DNA of 6,684 nucleotides, taken from NCBI GenBank assembly GCA_029865515.1, contig JAOUGQ010000164.1:1-6684 (forward strand), in the 5' to 3' direction. Positions 1-5,220 of this stretch are shown piece by piece. Numbering within the stretch: position 1 is the first letter of the stretch; each line of letters starts with the position of its first letter. This DNA is from Nitrospirota bacterium (lineage in GTDB: Bacteria > Nitrospirota > Nitrospiria > Nitrospirales > UBA8639). Below the pieces are notes generated by a model. The model made no database searches. It saw nothing but the letters and a program-made list of their open reading frames with translations, and had not been told where the DNA came from. A program made the translations under genes and the position numbers.

Positions 1-129
1 CCTGCGAGATGTTCAAAAAAAGGTACCCGTCTTGGCAATGCCCGGAGCGGAGAAGAGGCATACCCACGTTAGTCTGTCGAGACCATGACCCATAGAGGAA
101 TAACACTGGCGCAGGGTTCCCCCATCATG
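1..129. other. Window edge downstream of the adaptor gene, no supported gene
   Basis: These bases follow the stop codon of the adaptor gene on the minus strand. In related loci a MacB-type ABC transporter or RND pump gene often follows directly, but no start with a ribosome binding site and no recognisable N-terminus is visible. One minus-strand frame is open from an ATG at 61-59 to the edge (about 20 residues), without a good ribosome binding site and without resemblance to a known family. Confidence 0.5.
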
Positions 130-1416
130 CTAGAGACCTTTGTCGCGAGAACTCGTAGGCCTTTGCCCCGATCCAAACCCGGGGGGAAGCTGGTTGGCTT
201 TTCGCTCTCCTTTTGGAAGGACGGTCCCGATAATGATCTTATCCCGTTCCTGAAGCTCCCCTTCAATCACTTCGGTCACACTGCCATCCGAAATGCCCGG
301 CTGAATAGCTACCGGAGTCGGATCGCCTGCATCATTCAACTTCCAAACCGTTTTCCCTCCCTGGTTCCCTCTTCCGGCCTTGGGCCGTTGAGGAGACTCG
401 CTGGCTGGTGGTTTCGTGATACCCGCTCCGGAGTCAGCAGCTTTTTGTCCGACTGTTCCGGATTGAGGAGGAGAAAACCGGAAAGCCGCATTCGGCACCC
501 TTAAGGCATCGTCTTTCCGCGCCACCGTAATAGAAACATTAGCCGTCATTCCCGGCTTCAGTCGCAAATCCTGATTATCCACTTCCACCACCACGTCGTA
601 GGTCACCACATTCTGCACAATAATCGGGGCATTCCGGACTTGCCTCACGACACCTTGAAACTCCACCCGCGGATAGGCATCGACGGTAAAGAACGCTTCC
701 TGGCCTTCACGGATTCCCCCGATATCGGACTCGCTTACATTGGTATCGACCTGCATTTTCGTCAGATCCAGAGCGATCAGAAAGATATTAGGCGTGGTGA
801 ACCCTGCCGTTACCGTTTGCCCCACTTCCACATTGCGCGCAATCACAATGCCGTTTACGGGTGACCGGATCACGGTATATTTTAGATCCCAATCCGCCGT
901 TTCCAACAGAGCCTGAGCCTGCTTGATCTGCGCCGCAGAAACATCAACCTGGGCCTGGGCCGCTTCATAGGCCGTGAGCGCCACATCCAGATCGTTTTGC
1001 GACAGCAACTCCCTTTGAAACAGGGCCTGGGTCCGATCGAGTTCCCGTTTCCGTTGGGCCAACTCCGTTTTGGTTTTGCTCAACATCGCTTTGGCGTTGA
1101 CAAGATTGGCCGCTGCCTGATCCCGTCTCGCTTGAAAGAGAGACGGGTCAATGCGAGCAATTACTTCTCCCGCTTTCACAACAGAGTTAAAATCAGCGTG
1201 CAGGCTGATAATTTTACCGGTCACCTGGGCACCAACTTGCACAGACGTCACGGGATTAATAGTCCCCGTCGCGCCCACGACCGCGACAATGGGGCCGCGC
1301 TCAACAAGCGCCGTACGATACTCGATCTGTTCGCTACCTACTCCGGTCAACCAGAATTGTCGTGCAGCAATTCCTCCTACAATCAGCACCACCCCTATCC
1401 ACAACAATTTTCTCAT
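130..1416 (-). CDS. MacA-like efflux periplasmic adaptor subunit (HlyD/RND membrane fusion protein family)
   Basis: Adaptor of a tripartite efflux system: anchored in the inner membrane, it bridges a pump (MacB-type ABC or RND) to a TolC-like outer membrane channel. The 428-residue product has an N-terminal membrane anchor (about residues 4-17), a first half lipoyl/barrel-sandwich segment (about 55-92, including AQVTGKI and VKAGEVIARID), a long alpha-helical hairpin (about 93-175, rich in Ala, Gln, Glu and Lys), the second lipoyl half (IRSPVNGIV near 183-191, then VEVGQTV), a beta-barrel domain (about 215-300, LKPGMTANVSI) and a C-terminal membrane-proximal region. Residues about 316-355 form a Gly/Ser/Pro/Lys-rich linker that looks disordered. 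The ATG at 1416 is chosen because a GGAG lies 5 nt upstream and the anchor begins at once; the frame stays open upstream to 1560, but that part resembles untranslated leader. No transporter or TolC partner is visible here. The exact subfamily and substrate cannot be told. Confidence 0.93.
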   Translation of the reverse strand: MRKLLWIGVVLIVGGIAARQFWLTGVGSEQIEYRTALVERGPIVAVVGATGTINPVTSVQVGAQVTGKIISLHADFNSVVKAGEVIARIDPSLFQARRDQAAANLVNAKAMLSKTKTELAQRKRELDRTQALFQRELLSQNDLDVALTAYEAAQAQVDVSAAQIKQAQALLETADWDLKYTVIRSPVNGIVIARNVEVGQTVTAGFTTPNIFLIALDLTKMQVDTNVSESDIGGIREGQEAFFTVDAYPRVEFQGVVRQVRNAPIIVQNVVTYDVVVEVDNQDLRLKPGMTANVSITVARKDDALRVPNAAFRFSPPQSGTVGQKAADSGAGITKPPASESPQRPKAGRGNQGGKTVWKLNDAGDPTPVAIQPGISDGSVTEVIEGELQERDKIIIGTVLPKGERKANQLPPGFGSGQRPTSSRDKGL

Positions 1417-1801
1417 CAATGCTCCATTTCCCGACAGACTTACGGAATGACCGCTGGACCTCTCACTATGTGTATCGGTATAGGTCCCGACGTATTTTAC
1501 CACTATCATGATGAGAAAACCGGCGCTTGGGTGAGAAGACGATCGGATGCCTATTCCCAATCCACCGGAGTCGACGACAAAGGGGAAGGGTGATCAAGAC
1601 GCTCATGGCCCCTCGGGGTGCGTACAACCAGTGGGGTCATCTGGAAATGGAGGCAGCCCATTTCAAGTCTTCAATCTTTTAGGCGTCTGGGATTGGATCT
1701 CAAATTGGTATGGCCAGAACTCTGAGCCGAAAAGCTCCAAGAGCAAGGCCGGGGGTCCGGCGGCAGAGGAACACCTAAGGGATCTTTTCTGGGAAGTTTC
1801 T
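1417..1801. other. Gene-free region upstream of the adaptor gene, rich in short inverted repeats
   Basis: I see no supported gene in these 385 bases. On the minus strand the region would be the adaptor's leader or promoter. It holds several short perfect inverted repeats: GGACCT at 1456-1461 with AGGTCC at 1482-1487, GAGC/GCTC at 1724-1737, and GCCGG/CCGGC at 1748-1761 with a 4-nt loop. None is followed by a T run in either direction, so none is a canonical terminator. I found no convincing -35/-10 pair. A plus-strand frame (1547-1852) is open but has no good ribosome binding site and no family resemblance. Confidence 0.5.
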
Positions 1802-1957
1802 CTAATCCAACCCGTGTCGAGACGCTCGACCTGCAAAGCGAGTCTGACCTAGACGTAAGCGGATTTGAACGGGTGAGGTCTTAGCAGCGTAGACGGCTGT
1901 CACAGAAAAGTCCGGGAAAGATCGGAAAATCAATGCGGCCATGAAAAGACTGAGCAA
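1802..1957 (-). CDS. Possible small secreted or membrane peptide (51 aa), unrecognised
   Basis: This is a short frame starting 46 bp after the TPR gene stop. A strong AGGAGG (1970-1975) precedes it, 12 nt from a TTG (1957-1955) and 9 nt from a CTG (1960-1958); an in-frame ATG lies further in at 1942-1940. The predicted peptide begins with a hydrophobic stretch (LLSLFMAALIF), has a signal-peptidase-like site (AVYAA before KTSP), and ends in a basic tail with several Arg residues before a TAG. I do not recognise the family. It could be a real small exported peptide cotranscribed with the TPR gene, or the surviving 5' end of a decayed gene: after the TAG, another frame continues open for about 45 more codons. 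A perfect hairpin (1816-1830) sits inside its 3' end. Confidence is low because the start is non-ATG and no homology is known. Confidence 0.3.
   Translation of the reverse strand: MLSLFMAALIFRSFPDFSVTAVYAAKTSPVQIRLRLGQTRFAGRASRHGLD
1816..1830. repeat. Perfect 6-bp inverted repeat with 3-nt loop
   Basis: GTCGAG at 1816-1821 and CTCGAC at 1825-1830 are exact reverse complements separated by ACG. It would form a compact hairpin in RNA of either strand. No T run follows it on either strand, so it is not a canonical intrinsic terminator. It lies within the 3' end of the possible small peptide frame. Its role is unknown; it may be an operator-like site or RNA structure. Confidence 0.5.
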
Positions 1958-1969
1958 CAGACTTTTCCC

Positions 1970-1975
1970 CCTCCT
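1970..1975 (-). promoter_or_regulatory. Strong Shine-Dalgarno (AGGAGG) downstream of the TPR gene
   Basis: A perfect AGGAGG on the minus strand lies 29 bp after the TPR stop codon and just before the hydrophobic small frame ending at 1802. It is the main reason to consider that frame translated. Spacing is 9 nt to a CTG and 12 nt to a TTG, so the true start is uncertain. Confidence 0.4.
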
Positions 1976-2003
1976 GTGCCAGAAGTAGCCCCAGAAGAAC
2001 GCC

Positions 2004-2321
2004 TTATCCCAATGTCTGAATCAAGGCACGCATCTCCGGAACGAGATCTCCTCCTCCGCTGGAACGGCCTGACAGTGCCGCCTCGATACCCGCCGTCAGC
2101 ACGGCTTTGGCTTCGTTGTTCTGCTTCAACCCGGCCAATGCGCGGCCCAGGGCAAAATGCGAGGCGACGTGAACGGGATCGAGTTTGACCGCAACACGCA
2201 GATGCGCCGCGGCTTCCTCGAGGTTCCCACCTTCCTTCAGGAGCTTGTCCCCAAGCCCGTATCGCCCTAAAAATCCATCAGGCTTCTTCGCCACCATCTG
2301 CCGAAATGTTTCAATATCCAT
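2004..2321 (-). CDS. Small tetratricopeptide repeat (TPR) protein
   Basis: A 105-residue, probably cytoplasmic, all-helical protein likely to act as a protein-protein interaction scaffold. Two TPR-like helix pairs are visible: about residues 17-50 (FLGRYGLGDKLL, then LEEAAAHLRVAVKLDP) and about 51-83 (HVASHFALGRALAGLKQ, then NEAKAVLTAGIEAAL), with the usual small residues at the tight helix packing positions and the Pro closing repeat 1. A Gly/Ser-rich loop (about 85-92) precedes a final helix. There is no signal peptide or enzyme motif. I chose the ATG at 2321, which has GGAGG 11 nt upstream (2333-2337); an in-frame ATG at 2339 would add six residues but has no ribosome binding site. A possible tiny peptide gene follows. 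The partner is unknown, and two repeats are few for a stable TPR array, so it may dimerise. Confidence 0.85.
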   Translation of the reverse strand: MDIETFRQMVAKKPDGFLGRYGLGDKLLKEGGNLEEAAAHLRVAVKLDPVHVASHFALGRALAGLKQNNEAKAVLTAGIEAALSGRSSGGGDLVPEMRALIQTLG

Positions 2322-2858
2322 AATCTTACCGGCCTCCATAGATACAGTATGAGCGAGAACAGAATTTTAACATCGCTTCTAACAGCTCAGCCAGACTAAA
2401 GGGTAAATCTGATGCATACACCCACATCTTCTAAAAGCGTTTGGATAGCAGGAAACGGTTTGGGGCGCATTTTCTGATGACTCCTATGCTGGAATGATGG
2501 CTTTGGAATGTATGGAAAGAAGAATGAGAGGCACACAAACCCTAGGGCGTCACGAATTGTCAAAAAATTGGGTGCCGATACTCCGGCAAGCGGGGGGCAG
2601 GGCGTGGAAGGGCTCAATTGCAGGATGTTGAGGGAGGTGTTTCTTCCCTTGGATAGCTTAATCAAATGGCTGAACTAGAGGATAAGAGTTGACCTTTATA
2701 CGAGCATTGCCCACCAACGGATTGATGAATCGGCTTTGCTATGCAGGAAAGATAAGCCGGAGTAGACTTATTTTTGGACCCCGACTCATTCATTTCCTGG
2801 CTTCTCTAGCGTGTTGGCACGCAAAAAGTTCTCTATCAAACTCATTTGGTTTTCCTGC
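2322..2858. other. 537-bp gap between the TPR and globin-receiver genes, no supported gene
   Basis: No convincing gene is present. Between about 2396 and 2678 several frames are open on both strands, including a plus-strand ATG frame at 2508-2678 (56 codons), but none has a good ribosome binding site or a recognisable product, and the minus-strand frame has a TTG start and low-complexity composition. Structural features are an inverted repeat CGGCTT/AAGCCG (2731-2736 and 2754-2759) with a nested TGC/GCA, an 8-bp palindrome CCCTAGGG near 2541-2548, and the hairpin at 2801-2828. The part around 2470-2520 may be a diverged dispersed repeat, but no second copy is in this window. Confidence 0.5.
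2801..2828 (-). other. Hairpin in the 3' untranslated region of the globin-receiver gene
   Basis: On the minus strand, GCGTG and CACGC pair perfectly around a CCAA loop (2809-2822). With a 2-nt bulge the stem extends by six further pairs, two of them G-U (CTTTTT with GAGAAG), giving 11 pairs in all. It begins about 30 bp after the stop codon at 2859. The T run lies on the 5' side of the stem rather than after it, so this is not a textbook intrinsic terminator. It may protect the 3' end of the transcript. Confidence 0.35.
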
Positions 2859-3815
2859 TTAACCAACTTTTCCGTCTCCAGCCCTGTTCAAATATCCCTC
2901 GTTTCCAGGAAAGGCCCAAGATTTTTTTACGGCTATTCGTATGATAGAGCCTAATTCAGTCAGATCATGCGGTTTTTTCAGAACGGCAACAAATCCCGAT
3001 TCTAAGGCCTGTTTTCGAATCTCCTGGTTGAGACTTCCTGTGACCAAGATAAAGGGTGGCCACAAGCCTTTGCCCATATAGTCAAGATTTTTCCGGAGCT
3101 GGATACCGTTCATCAGGGGCATTTGGAAATCCGTCAGAACTACGTCATAGTGGCTCATGAGGAGATGAGTAAATGCCCAGGCCACATCCGAAACCTGGCT
3201 GCAGAGATATCCCTGGATTTCCAAGTAAGATTGATAAAGATCCAGAAGTTGGTGGTCATCATCAATGAGAAGGATTCTTTTGGGCTTCTCTGCAATCATC
3301 GTGCTGTGAGACATCCCATTCTCATCTTCAGCCGAAACATCTGGGCCAAGATTTTCAAGCATAATGGCTCTGACCAAGTGCAGGAAATTTGCCCAAGCAT
3401 CATAGGTTTCTCCATCCATGCCCTCCCCGCTGAATTCAGTCAGAACTTGTAGCAGGGTATCCACGACCGGAGGGTAATGTTGGATTTCAATCCCGTACCC
3501 TTGATGTTGTTCACCAAGTTGGACCAGGGCGGCGCGTAATGCTTGAGGGTGTTCCAGGTGTAACATCAAGGAGTGTAATCCGTTGAAGAATTTGGCATGT
3601 TGTTGAGATAAATTGCCTGGATGGAAAAATTTTTGTAGTTCTGGGGACCTCTCAAGCAACAAATCATAAAATCGAGAAGCCATCTTCTCTCCTTGCGAGA
3701 CCACCATCCGAAAACTACGCTGGATCCGGTAAATATCAGAAGGAGGAAGTCCTGGGGGAATTTTTCTCCTGGCATTTTCCAGCACATGTTTTTCTTGTGC
3801 CTGAAGTTCCATCAT
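2859..3815 (-). CDS. Globin-coupled response regulator: N-terminal flavohemoglobin-type globin fused to a receiver domain
   Basis: A cytoplasmic 318-residue protein with two domains. Residues about 28-158 match bacterial haemoglobin/flavohemoglobin globins: FYDLLLERSPELQKFF carries Tyr50 at the B10 position and Phe63/64 around CD1; Gln72 fits E7; His104 (LGEQHQGYGI) fits the proximal haem ligand F8; Tyr114 (QHYPPVV) matches the conserved G-helix Tyr; YDAW (138-141) marks helix H. The flavohemoglobin catalytic Glu near the end of helix H does not seem to be present. After a linker (about 159-178) comes a receiver domain (179-299) with acidic Asp185-187, phosphoacceptor Asp229 (LTDFQMP), Thr259 and Lys281 before Pro. 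No FAD/NAD reductase and no output domain follow. Likely role (inferred): O2- or NO-responsive haem sensor whose state influences, or is influenced by, phosphorylation. It lies 13 bp after a receiver-only gene, surely cotranscribed. Two tandem ATGs compete: the second (3812) is better spaced from a weak GGGA. Confidence 0.88.
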   Translation of the reverse strand: MMELQAQEKHVLENARRKIPPGLPPSDIYRIQRSFRMVVSQGEKMASRFYDLLLERSPELQKFFHPGNLSQQHAKFFNGLHSLMLHLEHPQALRAALVQLGEQHQGYGIEIQHYPPVVDTLLQVLTEFSGEGMDGETYDAWANFLHLVRAIMLENLGPDVSAEDENGMSHSTMIAEKPKRILLIDDDHQLLDLYQSYLEIQGYLCSQVSDVAWAFTHLLMSHYDVVLTDFQMPLMNGIQLRKNLDYMGKGLWPPFILVTGSLNQEIRKQALESGFVAVLKKPHDLTELGSIIRIAVKKSWAFPGNEGYLNRAGDGKVG

Positions 3816-3828
3816 AGGTTCCCACGGC

Positions 3829-4212
3829 TTATTGAAATAATCGCAAACATTTACTGGTTAACGCATTCTGGGATATCGGTTTGATGAAAAAGTCCATCGC
3901 TCCCTTTATAACTGCTTGCTGCAGTTCAGCTAGATGATCATTGGCGGACATGACAATCACCGGTGGGAATGTGGGACAGCTTCCTAATTTTTCCAACATC
4001 GTGATGCCTCCCATGACCGGCATATCTAGATCCAGTAATACGCCATTGACGGATTGTCTTTGAAGCACATCAAGTCCTTCCTGGCCATTGCCAGCCGTGA
4101 GAACATCGTAGCCCAAGGCATTCAGACGATCTTCAAGAAATAAGAGGACATCCGCATCATCATCAACGATGAGAATGCATTTTTGGCTTTTCATTGGTAC
4201 TGTCATGTTCAA
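3829..4212 (-). CDS. Stand-alone CheY-like receiver domain response regulator
   Basis: A single-domain response regulator of about 127 residues that would accept phosphate from a histidine kinase and act by protein contact. Receiver motifs are complete: acidic cluster Asp17-19 (ILIVDDD), phosphoacceptor Asp61 (LLDLDMPVMGG), Ser89 (VIVMSA) and Lys111 before Pro112 (FFIKPIS). The sequence ends soon after the last helix, with no DNA-binding, GGDEF or HD output domain. Start choice is delicate. A TTG at 4212-4210 has GAGGGGG 8 nt upstream (4221-4227), the best spacing. In-frame ATGs at 4206 and 4194 would shorten the product by 2 or 6 residues, but their spacing is poor. It is the first gene of a two-gene unit with the globin-receiver protein 13 bp downstream, suggesting a shared phosphorelay. 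Its cognate kinase is not identifiable here; the kinase at the right edge has its own OmpR-type partner. Confidence 0.92.
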   Translation of the reverse strand: MNMTVPMKSQKCILIVDDDADVLLFLEDRLNALGYDVLTAGNGQEGLDVLQRQSVNGVLLDLDMPVMGGITMLEKLGSCPTFPPVIVMSANDHLAELQQAVIKGAMDFFIKPISQNALTSKCLRLFQ

Positions 4213-4220
4213 GAAACCAA

Positions 4221-4227
4221 CCCCCTC
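4221..4227 (-). promoter_or_regulatory. Shine-Dalgarno deciding a TTG start
   Basis: GAGGGGG on the minus strand ends 8 nt before a TTG (4212-4210) and 14 nt before the first in-frame ATG (4206-4204). The spacing favours TTG initiation for the stand-alone receiver gene, though the ATG remains possible. Confidence 0.45.
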
Positions 4228-4245
4228 GTTCCGTTCCTAAGCCTA

Positions 4246-4274
4246 AATCTACAGGTAAATATTGAATACTTCAA
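4246..4274 (-). promoter_or_regulatory. Candidate sigma70-type promoter for the receiver/globin-receiver unit
   Basis: On the minus strand TTGAAG (4274-4269) and TAGATT (4251-4246) are separated by exactly 17 bp. Each matches four of six consensus positions. It sits in an AT-rich stretch 34 bp upstream of the TTG start of the receiver gene, a sensible distance. A 13-bp palindrome, TTGAA-TAC-TTCAA (4262-4274), covers the -35 box and could be an operator. This is a pattern match only. Confidence 0.35.
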
Positions 4275-4321
4275 AAGTGATTATTGATGCTTTTTCTGGT
4301 CCTTCATAGCGTGAGTGGTGG

Positions 4322-4750
4322 TCAATTCTCTTTATTGGCAGCTTGACTCAGCATCGGTTCTCGGGGAATGACAATAATTTCTCCCGTCATGATGGGGTGA
4401 AGCGCACAATAATAAGAATACTTTCCGGGAGGAAGTGCAGGAATAGTGAATTCCTTCCCCGGTTGAACGGCACCCGTATCAAATGCGCAGGGGCCAGACA
4501 TTCGGCAACCATCATGTGTCAGGGTATGCGGTGAAGAGGTGGGATTCACAATGTGAATTGCTACGCCATCAGGGACACTAGCCACAGCCGGCCTATAATA
4601 TGGTGCCCAGTAATCCATCGTGACTTTCATGTCAGGCACATGGGTTGTCTGAGTGGAGGCCCATCCAATATTCCAGGTCGACAGTAAAAGAAGAGTAATT
4701 CCTAAGATACCCAGAGATTGAATTATTAAGGTACGTTTTAAGATCTTCAT
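4322..4750 (-). CDS. Secreted small cupredoxin (type 1 copper protein)
   Basis: A 142-residue protein predicted to be exported and to carry electrons with a mononuclear type 1 copper centre, like plastocyanin- or azurin-type carriers. A signal peptide is clear: basic start (KILKR), hydrophobic core (about 8-27), probable cleavage after GWA at 31. Copper ligands are readable: His75 in SPHTLTH (His79 is an alternative) and the C-terminal cluster Cys115, His118 and Met121 (YYCALHPIM, the Cys-x2-His-x2-Met form). Two more cysteines, Cys82 and Cys88, flank a short loop after the first His and could form a disulfide. A hydrophilic tail (about 130-142) follows the last strand. The ATG at 4750 is fixed by a GGGAGGTG 5 nt upstream; the frame is open further up to a TTG at 5089, but that extension lacks protein character. 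It is 109 bp upstream of the receiver/globin-receiver unit. The redox partner is unknown; a respiratory or nitrogen-oxide context is only inferred. Confidence 0.92.
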   Translation of the reverse strand: MKILKRTLIIQSLGILGITLLLLSTWNIGWASTQTTHVPDMKVTMDYWAPYYRPAVASVPDGVAIHIVNPTSSPHTLTHDGCRMSGPCAFDTGAVQPGKEFTIPALPPGKYSYYCALHPIMTGEIIVIPREPMLSQAANKEN

Positions 4751-4755
4751 TTTTT

Positions 4756-4763
4756 CACCTCCC
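4756..4763 (-). promoter_or_regulatory. Strong Shine-Dalgarno of the cupredoxin gene
   Basis: GGGAGGTG on the minus strand, followed by five A residues and the ATG at 4750. It decides the start, because the reading frame itself is open for 339 bases further upstream. Confidence 0.8.
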
Positions 4764-4920
4764 GTTTCGTGACTTCTTCGGGCCGGTTGTGGATGTTTAC
4801 TTTGAGTACATTTAAACGGTAACTCCAATATCCATAAAGATTCCATTTGATTGTCTTTCTTTTCGAATAAATAATTTATAAAGGTTCCTTTTTGCTCTCC
4901 TCCCTCATAACGCCCGGTTA

Positions 4921-4939
4921 GGCCCACAAGGGGTGGGCC
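4921..4939. repeat. Perfect 7-bp inverted repeat (GGCCCAC / GTGGGCC)
   Basis: GGCCCAC (4921-4927) and GTGGGCC (4933-4939) are exact reverse complements with a 5-nt loop, giving a GC-rich hairpin about 170 bp upstream of the cupredoxin start. It has no flanking T run on the 3' side in either direction, so it is not a standard terminator. It may be a 5' leader structure of the cupredoxin mRNA or a protein binding site. Confidence 0.55.
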
Positions 4940-5166
4940 AGAAAAGGGTTCCCTGAAAGGACAAAGAAATCTATTCAATGTCTCAACCCCGGGTAGGGAA
5001 AGGTCAATTGTAACCAGCGGCAACCTTTCGGAGCCTGTAAGTCCGTTCTTTGGGAATAGATGCGCTTCCAAAGAAAGTAGAAAGCCCAAGCCCAGTGAAG
5101 TCAGCTTAGGGAATCATAGGAGGAACGTAGAAAAGGGGAGGATGTTGTTATATGCAATGGAAAGGC

Positions 5167-5195
5167 AAAAGACGCTGCATGGCAGGGAGTACGTC
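5167..5195 (-). terminator. Possible weak intrinsic terminator of the kinase-regulator operon
   Basis: On the minus strand, 26 bp after the response regulator stop, CTGC-CAT-GCAG forms a short stem, extended by GACG/CGTC with a 6-nt bulge (5171-5195), and is followed directly by TTTT and then GCCTTT. Position and T run fit a terminator, but the bulged stem and the short T run make it weak. Confidence 0.35.
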
Positions 5196-5220
5196 ACAAG
5201 AAAACTCATAGGCAGGTTGT

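Larger units (their letters stand above)
4751..5220. other. 470-bp gap between the two-component operon and the cupredoxin gene
   Basis: No gene is supported here. The minus strand should carry the 3' end of the kinase-regulator transcript and the cupredoxin promoter. Visible elements are a possible weak terminator (5167-5195), a perfect 7-bp stem hairpin (4921-4939), an AT-rich stretch at 4862-4883 with a TATAAA-like -10 but no matching -35, and the cupredoxin ribosome binding site (4756-4763). On the plus strand an AGGAGG near 5118 and a GGGGAGG near 5135 precede only a 19-codon frame, which I do not accept as a gene. Confidence 0.5.

Noticed and set aside
1..40. Possible terminator after the adaptor gene: a T run on the minus strand near 17-23
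   Set aside because: Only a short GGTACC palindrome lies before the T run, so no stable stem can be drawn.
85..504. Plus-strand open frame opposite the adaptor gene
   Set aside because: It is antisense to a well-supported coding region and has no domain of its own.
1417..1560. In-frame upstream extension of the adaptor gene from a TTG at 1560
   Set aside because: The ATG at 1416 has a GGAG at 5 nt and begins with the membrane anchor; the extension would bury the anchor 50 residues in.
1547..1852. Plus-strand open frame of 101 codons
   Set aside because: No good ribosome binding site, no family resemblance, low-complexity composition, and it overlaps the minus-strand small peptide candidate.
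1855..1875. tRNA T-loop-like TTCAAATCC on the minus strand
   Set aside because: The flanking bases do not pair as a T stem and no acceptor or anticodon arm can be drawn.
2396..2665. Minus-strand open frame of 89 codons with a TTG start
   Set aside because: No good ribosome binding site, Phe/Pro-rich composition unlike a folded protein, and no recognisable family.
2814..2829. Sigma54-like TTGGCAC on the plus strand
   Set aside because: The -12 TTGC element is missing at the required distance and no plus-strand gene follows.
4751..5089. In-frame upstream extension of the cupredoxin gene from a TTG at 5089
   Set aside because: The strong GGGAGGTG right before the ATG at 4750, followed at once by a signal peptide, fixes the start; the extension has no recognisable domain.
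5152..5211. Plus-strand 19-codon frame after SD-like purine runs
   Set aside because: Very short, with no recognisable character; the purine runs are probably incidental.
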